This document shows positions 1 through 3,802 of a stretch of DNA of 5,302 nucleotides, piece by piece. This stretch comes from Candidatus Neoanaerotignum tabaqchaliae (lineage in GTDB: Bacteria > Bacillota > Clostridia > Lachnospirales > Anaerotignaceae). The position numbers and the translations under genes are program-made. The stretch spans positions 1 through 5,302 of the forward strand of contig CAJFUS010000065.1 of the NCBI GenBank assembly GCA_904420235.1, written 5' to 3'. A model generated the notes under the pieces. The model had not been told where the DNA came from and did no database searches. It saw only the letters and a program-made list of their open reading frames with translations. Numbering within the stretch: the first letter of the stretch is position 1; each line of letters begins with the position of its first letter.

Positions 1-13
1 CAAGCTAAGTTAG

Positions 14-24
14 TGTGGTATAAT
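14..24 (+). promoter_or_regulatory. Extended -10 promoter element upstream of the XRE pair
   Basis: TGTGGTATAAT contains a perfect TATAAT at 19-24 preceded by TGG, an extended -10. With a 17-bp spacer the -35 would lie just before the window, so it cannot be checked. Ten of 11 bases match the -10 region of the nuclease-like gene at 906-916. A transcript from here would have a leader of about 110 nt before the first XRE gene. Confidence 0.45.
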
Positions 25-69
25 TATTGATTAAGTAATTATTATTTAATTTCTTAACTATGAGTGTAT

Positions 70-75
70 TATAAT
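70..75 (+). promoter_or_regulatory. Second possible -10 box for the XRE pair
   Basis: A perfect TATAAT lies 64 nt before the first XRE start codon. The hexamer 17 bp upstream (47-52, TAATTT) is a poor -35, so the box would need an activator or may be chance in A+T-rich DNA. It lies immediately before the first copy of the direct repeat at 76-86. Confidence 0.3.
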
Positions 76-115
76 CCTTAAATTTACGGAAGTCAATATA
101 TTTTCCTTAAATTTA
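76..115. repeat. 11-bp direct repeat, possible operator of the XRE pair
   Basis: CCTTAAATTTA occurs at 76-86 and again at 105-115, 29 bp start to start, roughly three helical turns. Each copy contains the palindrome TAAATTTA. The copies lie between the candidate -10 boxes and the ribosome binding site of the first XRE gene, a position suited to autoregulation by one of the downstream XRE proteins. The repeat is seen directly; the operator role is inferred. Confidence 0.4.
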
Positions 116-139
116 TGAAATATTCTTAGGAGGGCTTTC

Positions 140-469
140 ATGCGCGAAATCCAAGATATTGTTAAAATCATTGAAACATACTCCAAAAAGGAATATGGAA
201 GCGTAAACAAAATGCTCATTAAAAACAATTTAAGCAAAAGTGTCATTGACAACATGAAAAAGTCAAAACCTTCTATTCCAAATATTGAAGTAATAAGTAA
301 AATTGCCGATGATTTAAATATATCTTTAGATTGGCTTTTAAATAATAAAGACTGTTCTACTCAATTGCAAAATGACTCTACCCTTAAAGAGGTCATTAGC
401 CTTTTTTCCCAACTCGACGAACGAAGCAAAGATGAGGTTATTGGATTTATCAAAGCCAAACTGTTATAA
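140..469 (+). CDS. Small XRE-family helix-turn-helix regulator (first of a tandem pair)
   Basis: This 109-aa protein is probably a cytoplasmic DNA-binding regulator. Residues about 5-67 fit an XRE/Cro-CI HTH fold, ending in the typical IADDLNISLDWLL segment, where the last helices pack against the recognition helix. After a polar linker (about 68-81), residues 82-109 form an amphipathic helical tail (LKEVISLFSQLD...) common in small clostridial XRE proteins and likely used for dimerisation. The ATG has an excellent AGGAGGG site at 128-134 with a 5-nt spacer. The next gene starts 27 nt after the stop, has the same domain order and a similar tail, and is probably co-transcribed. The target is not identifiable; the direct repeats just upstream are candidate sites. 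Confidence 0.85.
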   Translation: MREIQDIVKIIETYSKKEYGSVNKMLIKNNLSKSVIDNMKKSKPSIPNIEVISKIADDLNISLDWLLNNKDCSTQLQNDSTLKEVISLFSQLDERSKDEVIGFIKAKLL

Positions 470-496
470 CTTTGCTCTATTAAATTGGAGGTATTT

Positions 497-814
497 ATGG
501 ATATTAATGCTACTTTGCTCTCATCACTATTAGAAATAATGAAAAATAAGAACATTGTTGAAAAGGATTGCCTTAAATCATGTGAAATTAATACCAGCTT
601 CTTTAGTGATTGGAAAGCTGGACGATTAAAAAGCCCTTCTTTTGACAAGATATATCGTATTTGCAAATACTTAAATATATCCATTGATACCTTAATTCAG
701 TCTGATATTGAGCCTTCAAACCATCAAGAACTGCTCGACCTATACTCAAAGCTTAATGCCCATGAACAAGAAGTAGTTCTCTCTTTGGTTAAAATCCTGT
801 GTTCTTACAAATAG
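497..814 (+). CDS. Small XRE-like regulator (second of a tandem pair)
   Basis: A 105-aa protein with an XRE-like HTH at about 5-68; its clearest part is the KIYRICKYLNISIDTLI segment, matching the end of the domain in the preceding gene. Residues 78-102 (ELLDLYSKLNAHEQEVVLSL) align with that gene's tail (L.S.L...EV), so the two look like diverged tandem duplicates. I start it at ATG 497, with GGAGG at 487-491 and a 5-nt spacer. An in-frame TTG at 485 overlaps the ribosome binding site and is an unlikely start. It probably shares a transcript with the gene before it. No clear terminator follows: 815-887 is A+T-rich without a convincing hairpin. A heteromeric repressor or a repressor/anti-repressor pair is possible but not shown. 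Confidence 0.8.
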   Translation: MDINATLLSSLLEIMKNKNIVEKDCLKSCEINTSFFSDWKAGRLKSPSFDKIYRICKYLNISIDTLIQSDIEPSNHQELLDLYSKLNAHEQEVVLSLVKILCSYK

Positions 815-887
815 TTGTTTAATATTTTTGCCAAAGCACATTAAAATCCAAGTTGTCATAATATCAAGAAAAATTTATTTAAAATAT

Positions 888-898
888 TCCTAATAGGA
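888..898. promoter_or_regulatory. Operator TCCTA-N-TAGGA at the nuclease-like gene
   Basis: TCCTAATAGGA is a perfect 5+1+5 inverted repeat. The identical 11-mer occurs at 3742-3752, and its reverse complement TCCTATTAGGA at 3717-3727, between the divergent switch genes. Here it coincides with the -35 position of the promoter below, so binding should block RNA polymerase. That the 3803 repressor or the Cro-like protein binds it is inferred. Confidence 0.7.
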
Positions 899-916
899 CA
901 CAACCTGTGGTAAAAT
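888..916 (+). promoter_or_regulatory. Promoter of the HsdR-N-like gene
   Basis: An extended -10 (TGG followed by TAAAAT, 908-916) sits 41 nt before the start codon. A 17-bp spacer puts the -35 at 888-893 (TCCTAA), a poor match to TTGACA and wholly inside the operator. The weak -35 is compensated by the extended -10. The leader would be about 34 nt. Confidence 0.55.
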
Positions 917-956
917 GTAAATAAAAATATTTAATTATACACAGGGAGGAATATTT

Positions 957-2093
957 ATGGATTTTAAAGACGAACTTCAGCAATTTGCCGCAAGGCTATC
1001 ATCTATAAAAGACAGTATTCAAACAGAAGAGGCAACAAAAATGTCAATGATTGCACCCTTCTTTAATCTCCTTGGGTATGATATATTTAATCCAAAAGAG
1101 TTCTGCCCTGAATTTACGGCTGATGTTGGTATAAAAAAAGGCGAAAAGGTTGATTTTGCTATACTCATGGACGGAAATCCTGTAATCCTTATTGAGGCAA
1201 AAGTTATTAATAAGAAACTTGAAAAGCATGACTCCCAGCTTTTCAGATATTTTTCTACAACCAGTGCTAAATTTGCCATATTAACAAACGGCGTAATTTA
1301 TAAATTTTATACCGACCTTGCCGAAACAAACAAAATGGATAAAGACCCTTTTTATGAATTCAATATCTTTAACCTTTCAGAGCAAGACATAGTAGAGATA
1401 CAAAAATTCCGTAAAGACGAATTTGACATAGAAAAACTCACTGACAATGCCTCCATTCTAAAATCTACATATTATTTTAGACAGGAACTCCAGTCGAATA
1501 TAAATAATCCATCCGATGAGTTCGTTAAGTTATTTTTGAAAGATTTTTATAAAGGACCAAAAACTCAAAATGTTATAGACAGATATAGGCCCATACTTAA
1601 AAAATCAATAAATGACTACATTGACGAACTTGTTAAGAAAAAAATGACTTCTATAGTTAATGAGTCCGGATATGTAGTTACATCATCAGATACGGCACAG
1701 CCTGCTCCAACTGACCTTGAACTTGACATTCTTTTTATAGTAAAAAATATGCTTAATGATTTAGTTGAAATGAATGACATAACATATAAAGTTACTGAGT
1801 CATATTTTGCTATACTTTATAAAAACAATGTTCGTAAATGGATTGTTCGTGTCATATCAAATGATTCTCAAATAACACTTATAATTCCAAATGAAAACAA
1901 AAAGGAATTAAAGTTTAAAATATCAACTGTTGATGATATTAATCTTTACAATAAAGAAATTACTGACGTCATTAAAAGGTATTTATCCCCTGTTGATAAT
2001 ACAGAATATATATACACTAAATGGGGCAAATACATTAAGCCTAACCCTTATAAAGTTACTCTTACAAGACCATACCCACCTGTTAACGATTGA
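957..2093 (+). CDS. HsdR N-terminal-domain (PD-(D/E)xK) restriction-endonuclease-like protein, solitary
   Basis: A 378-aa cytoplasmic protein whose N-terminal third matches the HSDR_N nuclease fold: IAPFFNLLGYDIFNP at about 32-46, then D66 (KVDFAIL), E80 and K82 (IEAK) and Q94 (SQLFRYF). These form the D-ExK-Q metal-binding core of type I restriction R subunits and look complete. The helicase motor, HsdM and HsdS are all absent, so this is not a classical type I system. Residues about 255-345, including TYKVTESYFAIL and NVRKWIVRVI, look like the conserved C-terminal domain of the COG4748-type stand-alone family, often found in prophages and islands; that family link is from memory. Length suits the family. 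ATG 957 follows GGGAGG (944-949) with a 7-nt spacer. The promoter carries the same operator as the element's regulatory switch. DNA cleavage, defence against other phages, or a role during element induction are all possible; none is shown. Confidence 0.8.
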   Translation: MDFKDELQQFAARLSSIKDSIQTEEATKMSMIAPFFNLLGYDIFNPKEFCPEFTADVGIKKGEKVDFAILMDGNPVILIEAKVINKKLEKHDSQLFRYFSTTSAKFAILTNGVIYKFYTDLAETNKMDKDPFYEFNIFNLSEQDIVEIQKFRKDEFDIEKLTDNASILKSTYYFRQELQSNINNPSDEFVKLFLKDFYKGPKTQNVIDRYRPILKKSINDYIDELVKKKMTSIVNESGYVVTSSDTAQPAPTDLELDILFIVKNMLNDLVEMNDITYKVTESYFAILYKNNVRKWIVRVISNDSQITLIIPNENKKELKFKISTVDDINLYNKEITDVIKRYLSPVDNTEYIYTKWGKYIKPNPYKVTLTRPYPPVND

Positions 2094-2119
2094 TGTTTTT
2101 AGTTATCATATAATATAAT
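2090..2119 (+). promoter_or_regulatory. Likely promoter of the DUF2281/MazF toxin-antitoxin pair
   Basis: TTGATG at 2090-2095 overlaps the stop codon of the nuclease-like gene and is followed, 18 bp on, by TATAAT at 2114-2119. A second overlapping TATAAT lies at 2109-2114. This would give the toxin-antitoxin pair its own transcription, as expected for an autonomous addiction module, although read-through from upstream is also possible. Confidence 0.45.
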
Positions 2120-2151
2120 TTATATGTATTTTTTAAGGAGGATTGATAAAT

Positions 2152-2340
2152 ATGTCAACTCAAAAGTTAATTGAAAATTTAATATCCAATGCTCCAGAAA
2201 ACAAATTAAATATAATACTCGCTTTTGTAAAATTTGTCTTAAGCGAAGATGATGAAACCAACAATGCTCTTTTAAGTGAAATAAGTCTGGCTAAAGACTG
2301 GCTGAATGATGAGGAGGATACTGCATGGCAAAATTTATAA
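2152..2340 (+). CDS. DUF2281-like antitoxin of a MazF/PemK module
   Basis: A 62-aa acidic protein. Residues 1-31 (MSTQKLIENL...ILAFVKFVL) resemble the N-terminus of DUF2281-type antitoxins. The C-terminus, SLAKDWLNDEEDTAWQNL (45-62), is the short acidic tail typical of antitoxins encoded directly before PemK/MazF toxins, and would wrap the toxin. I start it at ATG 2152, after AAGGAGG (2135-2141); an in-frame TTG at 2143 is only 1 nt from that site and is rejected. The toxin gene overlaps its last 16 nt, and the toxin's ribosome binding site (2313-2317) is embedded in the acidic-tail codons, so the two are translationally coupled. No clear DNA-binding fold is recognisable, so autoregulation is uncertain. 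Confidence 0.8.
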   Translation: MSTQKLIENLISNAPENKLNIILAFVKFVLSEDDETNNALLSEISLAKDWLNDEEDTAWQNL

Positions 2341-2660
2341 AGGGTGATGTTATTGTTCTACCTTTTCCCTTTACAGATTTAAGTGCTTCAAAAAGACGTC
2401 CTGCCCTCATTTTATCTAACATAAAAGGTGATGATTACATCATGCTTCAAATTACTTCAAAAAATATAAAAGATAATTATGCGATACCACTATTAGAAGC
2501 AGATTTTGCTTCTGGCTCACTCCAAGTCGATAGTAACATTCGTCCAAATAAAATTTTTACACTTGATGAAAAACTAATCCTATATAAAATAGGCCATTTA
2601 GGACAAGATAAACTTAACGAATGTATAAAAAAGGTTTGCAACATTATAGAAAACGATTAG
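2325..2660 (+). CDS. PemK/MazF-family toxin, probable mRNA endoribonuclease
   Basis: A 111-aa protein of normal MazF length and apparently intact. The N-terminus carries the family signature KGDVIVLPFPFTDLSASKRRP (residues 6-26), followed by ALILS and by LQITSK (41-46). R24 or R25 and T44 fit the positions of the catalytic Arg and Thr of MazF. The C-terminal half (FTLDEKLILYKIGHL, then a final helix) also fits. Known MazF/PemK proteins are ribosome-independent RNases that cut short sequence motifs in mRNA and are held inactive by the antitoxin encoded just upstream. ATG 2325 lies inside the antitoxin gene with GGAGG at 2313-2317. Target specificity cannot be read from the sequence. In this context it probably serves plasmid-like maintenance of the element. 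Confidence 0.88.
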   Translation: MAKFIKGDVIVLPFPFTDLSASKRRPALILSNIKGDDYIMLQITSKNIKDNYAIPLLEADFASGSLQVDSNIRPNKIFTLDEKLILYKIGHLGQDKLNECIKKVCNIIEND

Positions 2661-2671
2661 CCTTATAACTT

Positions 2672-2725
2672 GCTCACATTTGCGGGCTTATCTTTCAGTC
2701 GCACCTCGCCATGAGGTATGTGAGT
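2672..2725 (+). other. Structured spacer between the two toxin-antitoxin loci
   Basis: CTCACAT (2673-2679) can pair with ATGTGAG (2718-2724). Inside this, TGCG (2681-2684) can pair with CGCA (2700-2703), or ACCTC (2703-2707) with GAGGT (2713-2717) around GCCAT; the last two share base 2703. It is richer in G+C than its surroundings. It lies just after the MazF stop and could act as a weak terminator or processing site, although the following run is A-rich rather than T-rich. The right half overlaps the CRISPR-repeat-like sequence. Confidence 0.4.
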
Positions 2726-2731
2726 AAAAAT
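2698..2731 (+). repeat. Solitary sequence resembling a degenerate subtype I-C CRISPR repeat
   Basis: It begins GTCGCACCTC, has a GCCAT loop, then GAGGT and ATGTGAGTAAAAAT. Subtype I-C repeats, as I know them, run GTCGC, a CC-rich stem arm, a loop, a GG-rich arm, then GCGTGGATTGAAAT. The first 7 bases, the stem and 8 of the last 14 bases agree, and 34 nt is near the usual 32-33. There is only one copy, no second repeat and no cas gene in the window, so this is not an array. It may be a relic, a CRISPR-like regulatory RNA element, or coincidence. Confidence 0.35.
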
Positions 2732-2736
2732 ATAAT
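2731..2736 (+). promoter_or_regulatory. Possible -10 box for the Phd/YefM gene
   Basis: A perfect TATAAT lies 27 nt before the antitoxin start, directly at the end of the CRISPR-repeat-like sequence. No good -35 exists at 17-18 bp. If used, the candidate -35 region would fall inside the stem of the repeat-like sequence. Confidence 0.3.
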
Positions 2737-2763
2737 GTAATTAAAATTCAGGAGGTGATATTT

Positions 2764-3018
2764 ATGTCAGTAGTTAATATCACTAACGCAAGACAGAATT
2801 TATATCAACTTGTTAGAGATGTAAACTCTTCATCTGAACCAGTATTAATCTACAATAATAACGGAAATAACGCTGTCCTTATATCTGAAAACGATTGGAA
2901 TGCTATTCAAGAAACTCTTTATCTCCAATCTGTTCCAGATATGACTGAAAGTATCAAAAAAGCGGCGGATGAGCCAATAGAAGAATTCACACCTTACGAC
3001 CCTGAGGATGAATGGTGA
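2764..3018 (+). CDS. Phd/YefM-family antitoxin, now without a complete toxin
   Basis: An 84-aa protein with the complete YefM layout. Residues 1-20 (VNITNARQNLYQLVRDV) form the DNA-binding/dimer start, followed by PVLIYNNNGNNAVLISENDW (26-45) and ETLYLQSVPDM (50-60). The acidic tail (61-84) normally neutralises YoeB. I choose ATG 2764, with AGGAGG at 2750-2755 and an 8-nt spacer; a GTG at 2755 lies inside that site. Its stop overlaps the start of the toxin remnant (TGATG), the normal operon arrangement. The antitoxin shows no damage although the toxin has lost its middle. It could still bind its own promoter or neutralise a related toxin elsewhere in the genome. Confidence 0.85.
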   Translation: MSVVNITNARQNLYQLVRDVNSSSEPVLIYNNNGNNAVLISENDWNAIQETLYLQSVPDMTESIKKAADEPIEEFTPYDPEDEW

Positions 3019-3098
3019 TGTATAAAATTCTTCTTTCAAAGCAAGCACAAGATAAAAAAATCGTTAAAGTTTTTCGTATGTGGACACATTACGAATAA
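3018..3098 (+). pseudogene. Remnant of a Txe/YoeB toxin with an in-frame internal deletion
   Basis: Reading from the ATG that overlaps the antitoxin stop gives 26 codons: MYKILLSKQAQDKK then IVKVFRMWTHYE. The first 11 residues match a clostridial YoeB start and the last 12 match the conserved YoeB C-terminus (KVIRMWTHYE in relatives I know). Intact family members have about 84-90 residues, so about 60 are missing, including the positions of the catalytic Glu and Arg; only the terminal His-Tyr remain. The join lies near an A-run at 3054-3060. Both ends are in frame, and the normal stop is kept. The peptide cannot be an active RNase. Whether it still binds the antitoxin is unknown. Confidence 0.75.
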
Positions 3099-3114
3099 TC
3101 ATTTGTGATTATTC
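3093..3114. repeat. Perfect 9-bp inverted repeat at the toxin-remnant stop
   Basis: GAATAATCA (3093-3101), loop TTTG, TGATTATTC (3106-3114) form a perfect hairpin beginning in the penultimate codon of the YoeB remnant. Neither strand has a T-run straight after it. It may protect the 3' end of the mRNA or help terminate with the hairpin that follows. Confidence 0.5.
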
Positions 3115-3119
3115 TATTT

Positions 3120-3155
3120 CGGCAGTCAGTCATTACTGTCTGCCGTTTATTTTAT
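3120..3155 (+). terminator. Rho-independent terminator of the + strand toxin-antitoxin region
   Basis: CGGCAG (3120-3125) pairs with CTGCCG (3140-3145). A T-T mismatch is followed by a further CAGT/ACTG stem and a CATT loop. TTTATTTTAT follows at once. It ends + strand transcription between converging genes. On the - strand no T-run follows the hairpin, so leftward termination is not evident. The T-run overlaps the stop codon of the leftward Xis-like gene. Confidence 0.8.
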
Positions 3156-3398
3156 AATCTTCATATTTTTAAAACTATACATTTCTTCTTGTTCAATTAA
3201 CTCTTTTTGTTCTTCTGCATTTTTTATACATTCCTTTTTTATTGCTTCCACTAACAAATCTACATCAAACATATATGGCGCGTTTGCTTTGCCGCTGCCT
3301 GGACGGTAAAATGGATACTTGCCTTTTTTGGCTCCTGTTCGCAGTTCCCATTCGGAAAGCCCCGTAAGTTCAGCAGCCTTTTTAATTCCAACTATCAT
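3147..3398 (-). CDS. Small excisionase-like winged-helix/HTH protein
   Basis: An 83-aa protein. Residues 3-32 (VGIKKAAELTGLSEWELRTGAKKGKYPF) match the helix-turn-helix of MerR/Xis-type small phage proteins. A wing-like PGSGKANAPYMFDVDLLVEAI (33-53) then a charged helical tail follow. Such proteins bend attachment-site DNA to direct integrase towards excision, or act as regulators. Its place downstream of a Cro-like gene and near an integrase supports an excision role, but the family is broad. The ATG has AGGAGG within 3403-3410. The gene starts 27 nt after the Cro-like stop and may share its transcript, or use an internal promoter at the operator-like site 3421-3431. It is shown as Xis-like by fold and context only. 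Confidence 0.65.
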   Translation of the reverse strand: MIVGIKKAAELTGLSEWELRTGAKKGKYPFYRPGSGKANAPYMFDVDLLVEAIKKECIKNAEEQKELIEQEEMYSFKNMKIIK

Positions 3399-3420
3399 AC
3401 TACCCCTCCTCTATATAATT

Positions 3421-3431
3421 TCCTATTACGA
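3421..3431. promoter_or_regulatory. Operator-like site between the Cro-like and Xis-like genes
   Basis: TCCTATTACGA matches the operator TCCTATTAGGA at 10 of 11 positions. It overlaps the stop codon of the Cro-like gene and lies 11 nt before the Xis-like ribosome binding site. On the - strand it is followed by TTATAT, a possible -10, so it might control an internal promoter. Confidence 0.45.
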
Positions 3432-3629
3432 AACTTTTTGATTAAAAAAAATCTCTTCAATAGGCATATCAAATATATCGGCTATCTTTTTAGCCTCCTC
3501 TAAAGTTATCGGAACAAGCCCAGTTTCTTTCTTATAATATGCGGATTTTGTTGATAGTCCCAACTTTTCAAGAAATTCAGTTACCGGAATTTTATTTGCT
3601 AATCTCAGTTCTCTTAAATTCTTATACAC
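3426..3629 (-). CDS. Cro-like small XRE DNA-binding protein
   Basis: A 67-aa protein that is essentially one XRE HTH domain: NLRELRLANKIPVTEFLEKL (4-23), recognition region STKSAYYKKETGLVP (26-40), and closing helices LEEAKKIADIFDMPIEEIF (43-61). It is divergent from the larger repressor at 3803, the usual Cro/CI geometry. It starts with GTG (3627-3629), supported by AAAGGAGG seven nt upstream; no better ATG is present. It is the first gene of a short leftward operon with the Xis-like gene. By analogy it would oppose the repressor at shared operators, favouring expression of the Xis-like gene. That role is inferred from position and size. Confidence 0.78.
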   Translation of the reverse strand: MYKNLRELRLANKIPVTEFLEKLGLSTKSAYYKKETGLVPITLEEAKKIADIFDMPIEEIFFNQKVS

Positions 3630-3667
3630 TTCTCTCCCTCCTTTAAGTTTCTTATTAAGATATTTTT

Positions 3668-3696
3668 ATATTAATTGCTTTTTAGGAAACTGTCAA
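3668..3696 (-). promoter_or_regulatory. Leftward promoter of the Cro-like/Xis-like operon
   Basis: On the - strand a consensus TTGACA (3691-3696) is followed by a 17-bp spacer and TAATAT (3668-3673). The start of transcription would be near 3661, about 30 nt before the GTG. Two perfect operators lie upstream at 3716-3728 and 3742-3752, and a degenerate one sits in the spacer. Confidence 0.7.
3677..3687. promoter_or_regulatory. Degenerate operator in the leftward promoter spacer
   Basis: GCTTTTTAGGA keeps the TTAGGA half-site and matches the operator at 8 of 11 positions. Its place between -35 and -10 suits a weak repressor site, but 8/11 matches also occur by chance in this A+T-rich DNA (one lies in the MazF gene). 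Confidence 0.25.
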
Positions 3697-3715
3697 CCTA
3701 TTTTTTGTTAAAAAT

Positions 3716-3728
3716 ATCCTATTAGGAT
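3716..3728. promoter_or_regulatory. Operator 1 of the divergent switch
   Basis: ATCCTATTAGGAT is a perfect 6+1+6 inverted repeat, the longest of the set. Its centre is 25 bp from that of operator 2, and it lies upstream of both divergent promoters. Likely bound by the CI-like and/or Cro-like protein. Confidence 0.75.
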
Positions 3729-3741
3729 TTTTTGCTGATTT

Positions 3742-3752
3742 TCCTAATAGGA
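3742..3752. promoter_or_regulatory. Operator 2 of the divergent switch
   Basis: TCCTAATAGGA is identical to the site at 888-898. It lies just before the -10 of the rightward repressor promoter, in its spacer, so binding here should repress the repressor gene, either by autoregulation or by the Cro-like protein. Confidence 0.75.
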
Positions 3753-3757
3753 TACTA

Positions 3758-3763
3758 TATAAT
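3758..3763 (+). promoter_or_regulatory. -10 box of the rightward repressor promoter
   Basis: A perfect TATAAT lies 39 nt before the repressor ATG. The -35 is weak: CTGATT at 17 bp, or TTGCTG (3732-3737) at 20 bp. Operator 2 fills the spacer. The weak -35 suggests modest or regulated expression. Confidence 0.5.
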
Positions 3764-3802
3764 TATTATCAAATAATCTAACACTTATATGAGGTACTTA
3801 AA

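Noticed and set aside
121..131. Operator-like TATTCTTAGGA before the first XRE gene
   Set aside because: It matches poorly, and its TAGGA is part of the ribosome binding site.
485..496. TTG start extending the second XRE gene by four codons
   Set aside because: The TTG overlaps the GGAGG ribosome binding site that serves ATG 497 with correct spacing.
361..684. Antisense open frame across the two XRE genes
   Set aside because: It lies opposite two convincing genes, has no good ribosome binding site and no recognisable motif.
1019..1279. Antisense open frames opposite the nuclease-like gene start (also 1044-1229)
   Set aside because: They mirror the conserved PD-(D/E)xK region and show no independent signal for translation.
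957..2093. Calling a complete type I restriction-modification system
   Set aside because: The helicase motor of HsdR and the HsdM and HsdS genes are all missing; only the nuclease-type domain is present.
1930..2118. Short + strand open frame overlapping the nuclease-like gene end
   Set aside because: It is out of frame with the real gene, with low-complexity Ile/Leu/Thr content and no ribosome binding site.
2143..2151. TTG start extending the DUF2281-like antitoxin by three codons
   Set aside because: It lies one base after AAGGAGG, too close for initiation; ATG 2152 is well placed.
2587..2604. Operator-like GCCATTTAGGA inside the MazF gene
   Set aside because: Only 8 of 11 positions match; this shows the level expected by chance, so it is not counted as a site.
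2698..2731. Calling a CRISPR array
   Set aside because: Only one repeat-like unit is present, with no second copy or spacer in the window and no cas gene.
2755..2763. GTG start extending the Phd/YefM antitoxin by three codons
   Set aside because: The GTG lies at the end of the AGGAGG site itself; ATG 2764 fits and matches the family N-terminus.
2845..3048. Antisense open frame opposite the Phd/YefM gene
   Set aside because: It shadows a clear antitoxin gene; no motif or ribosome binding site.
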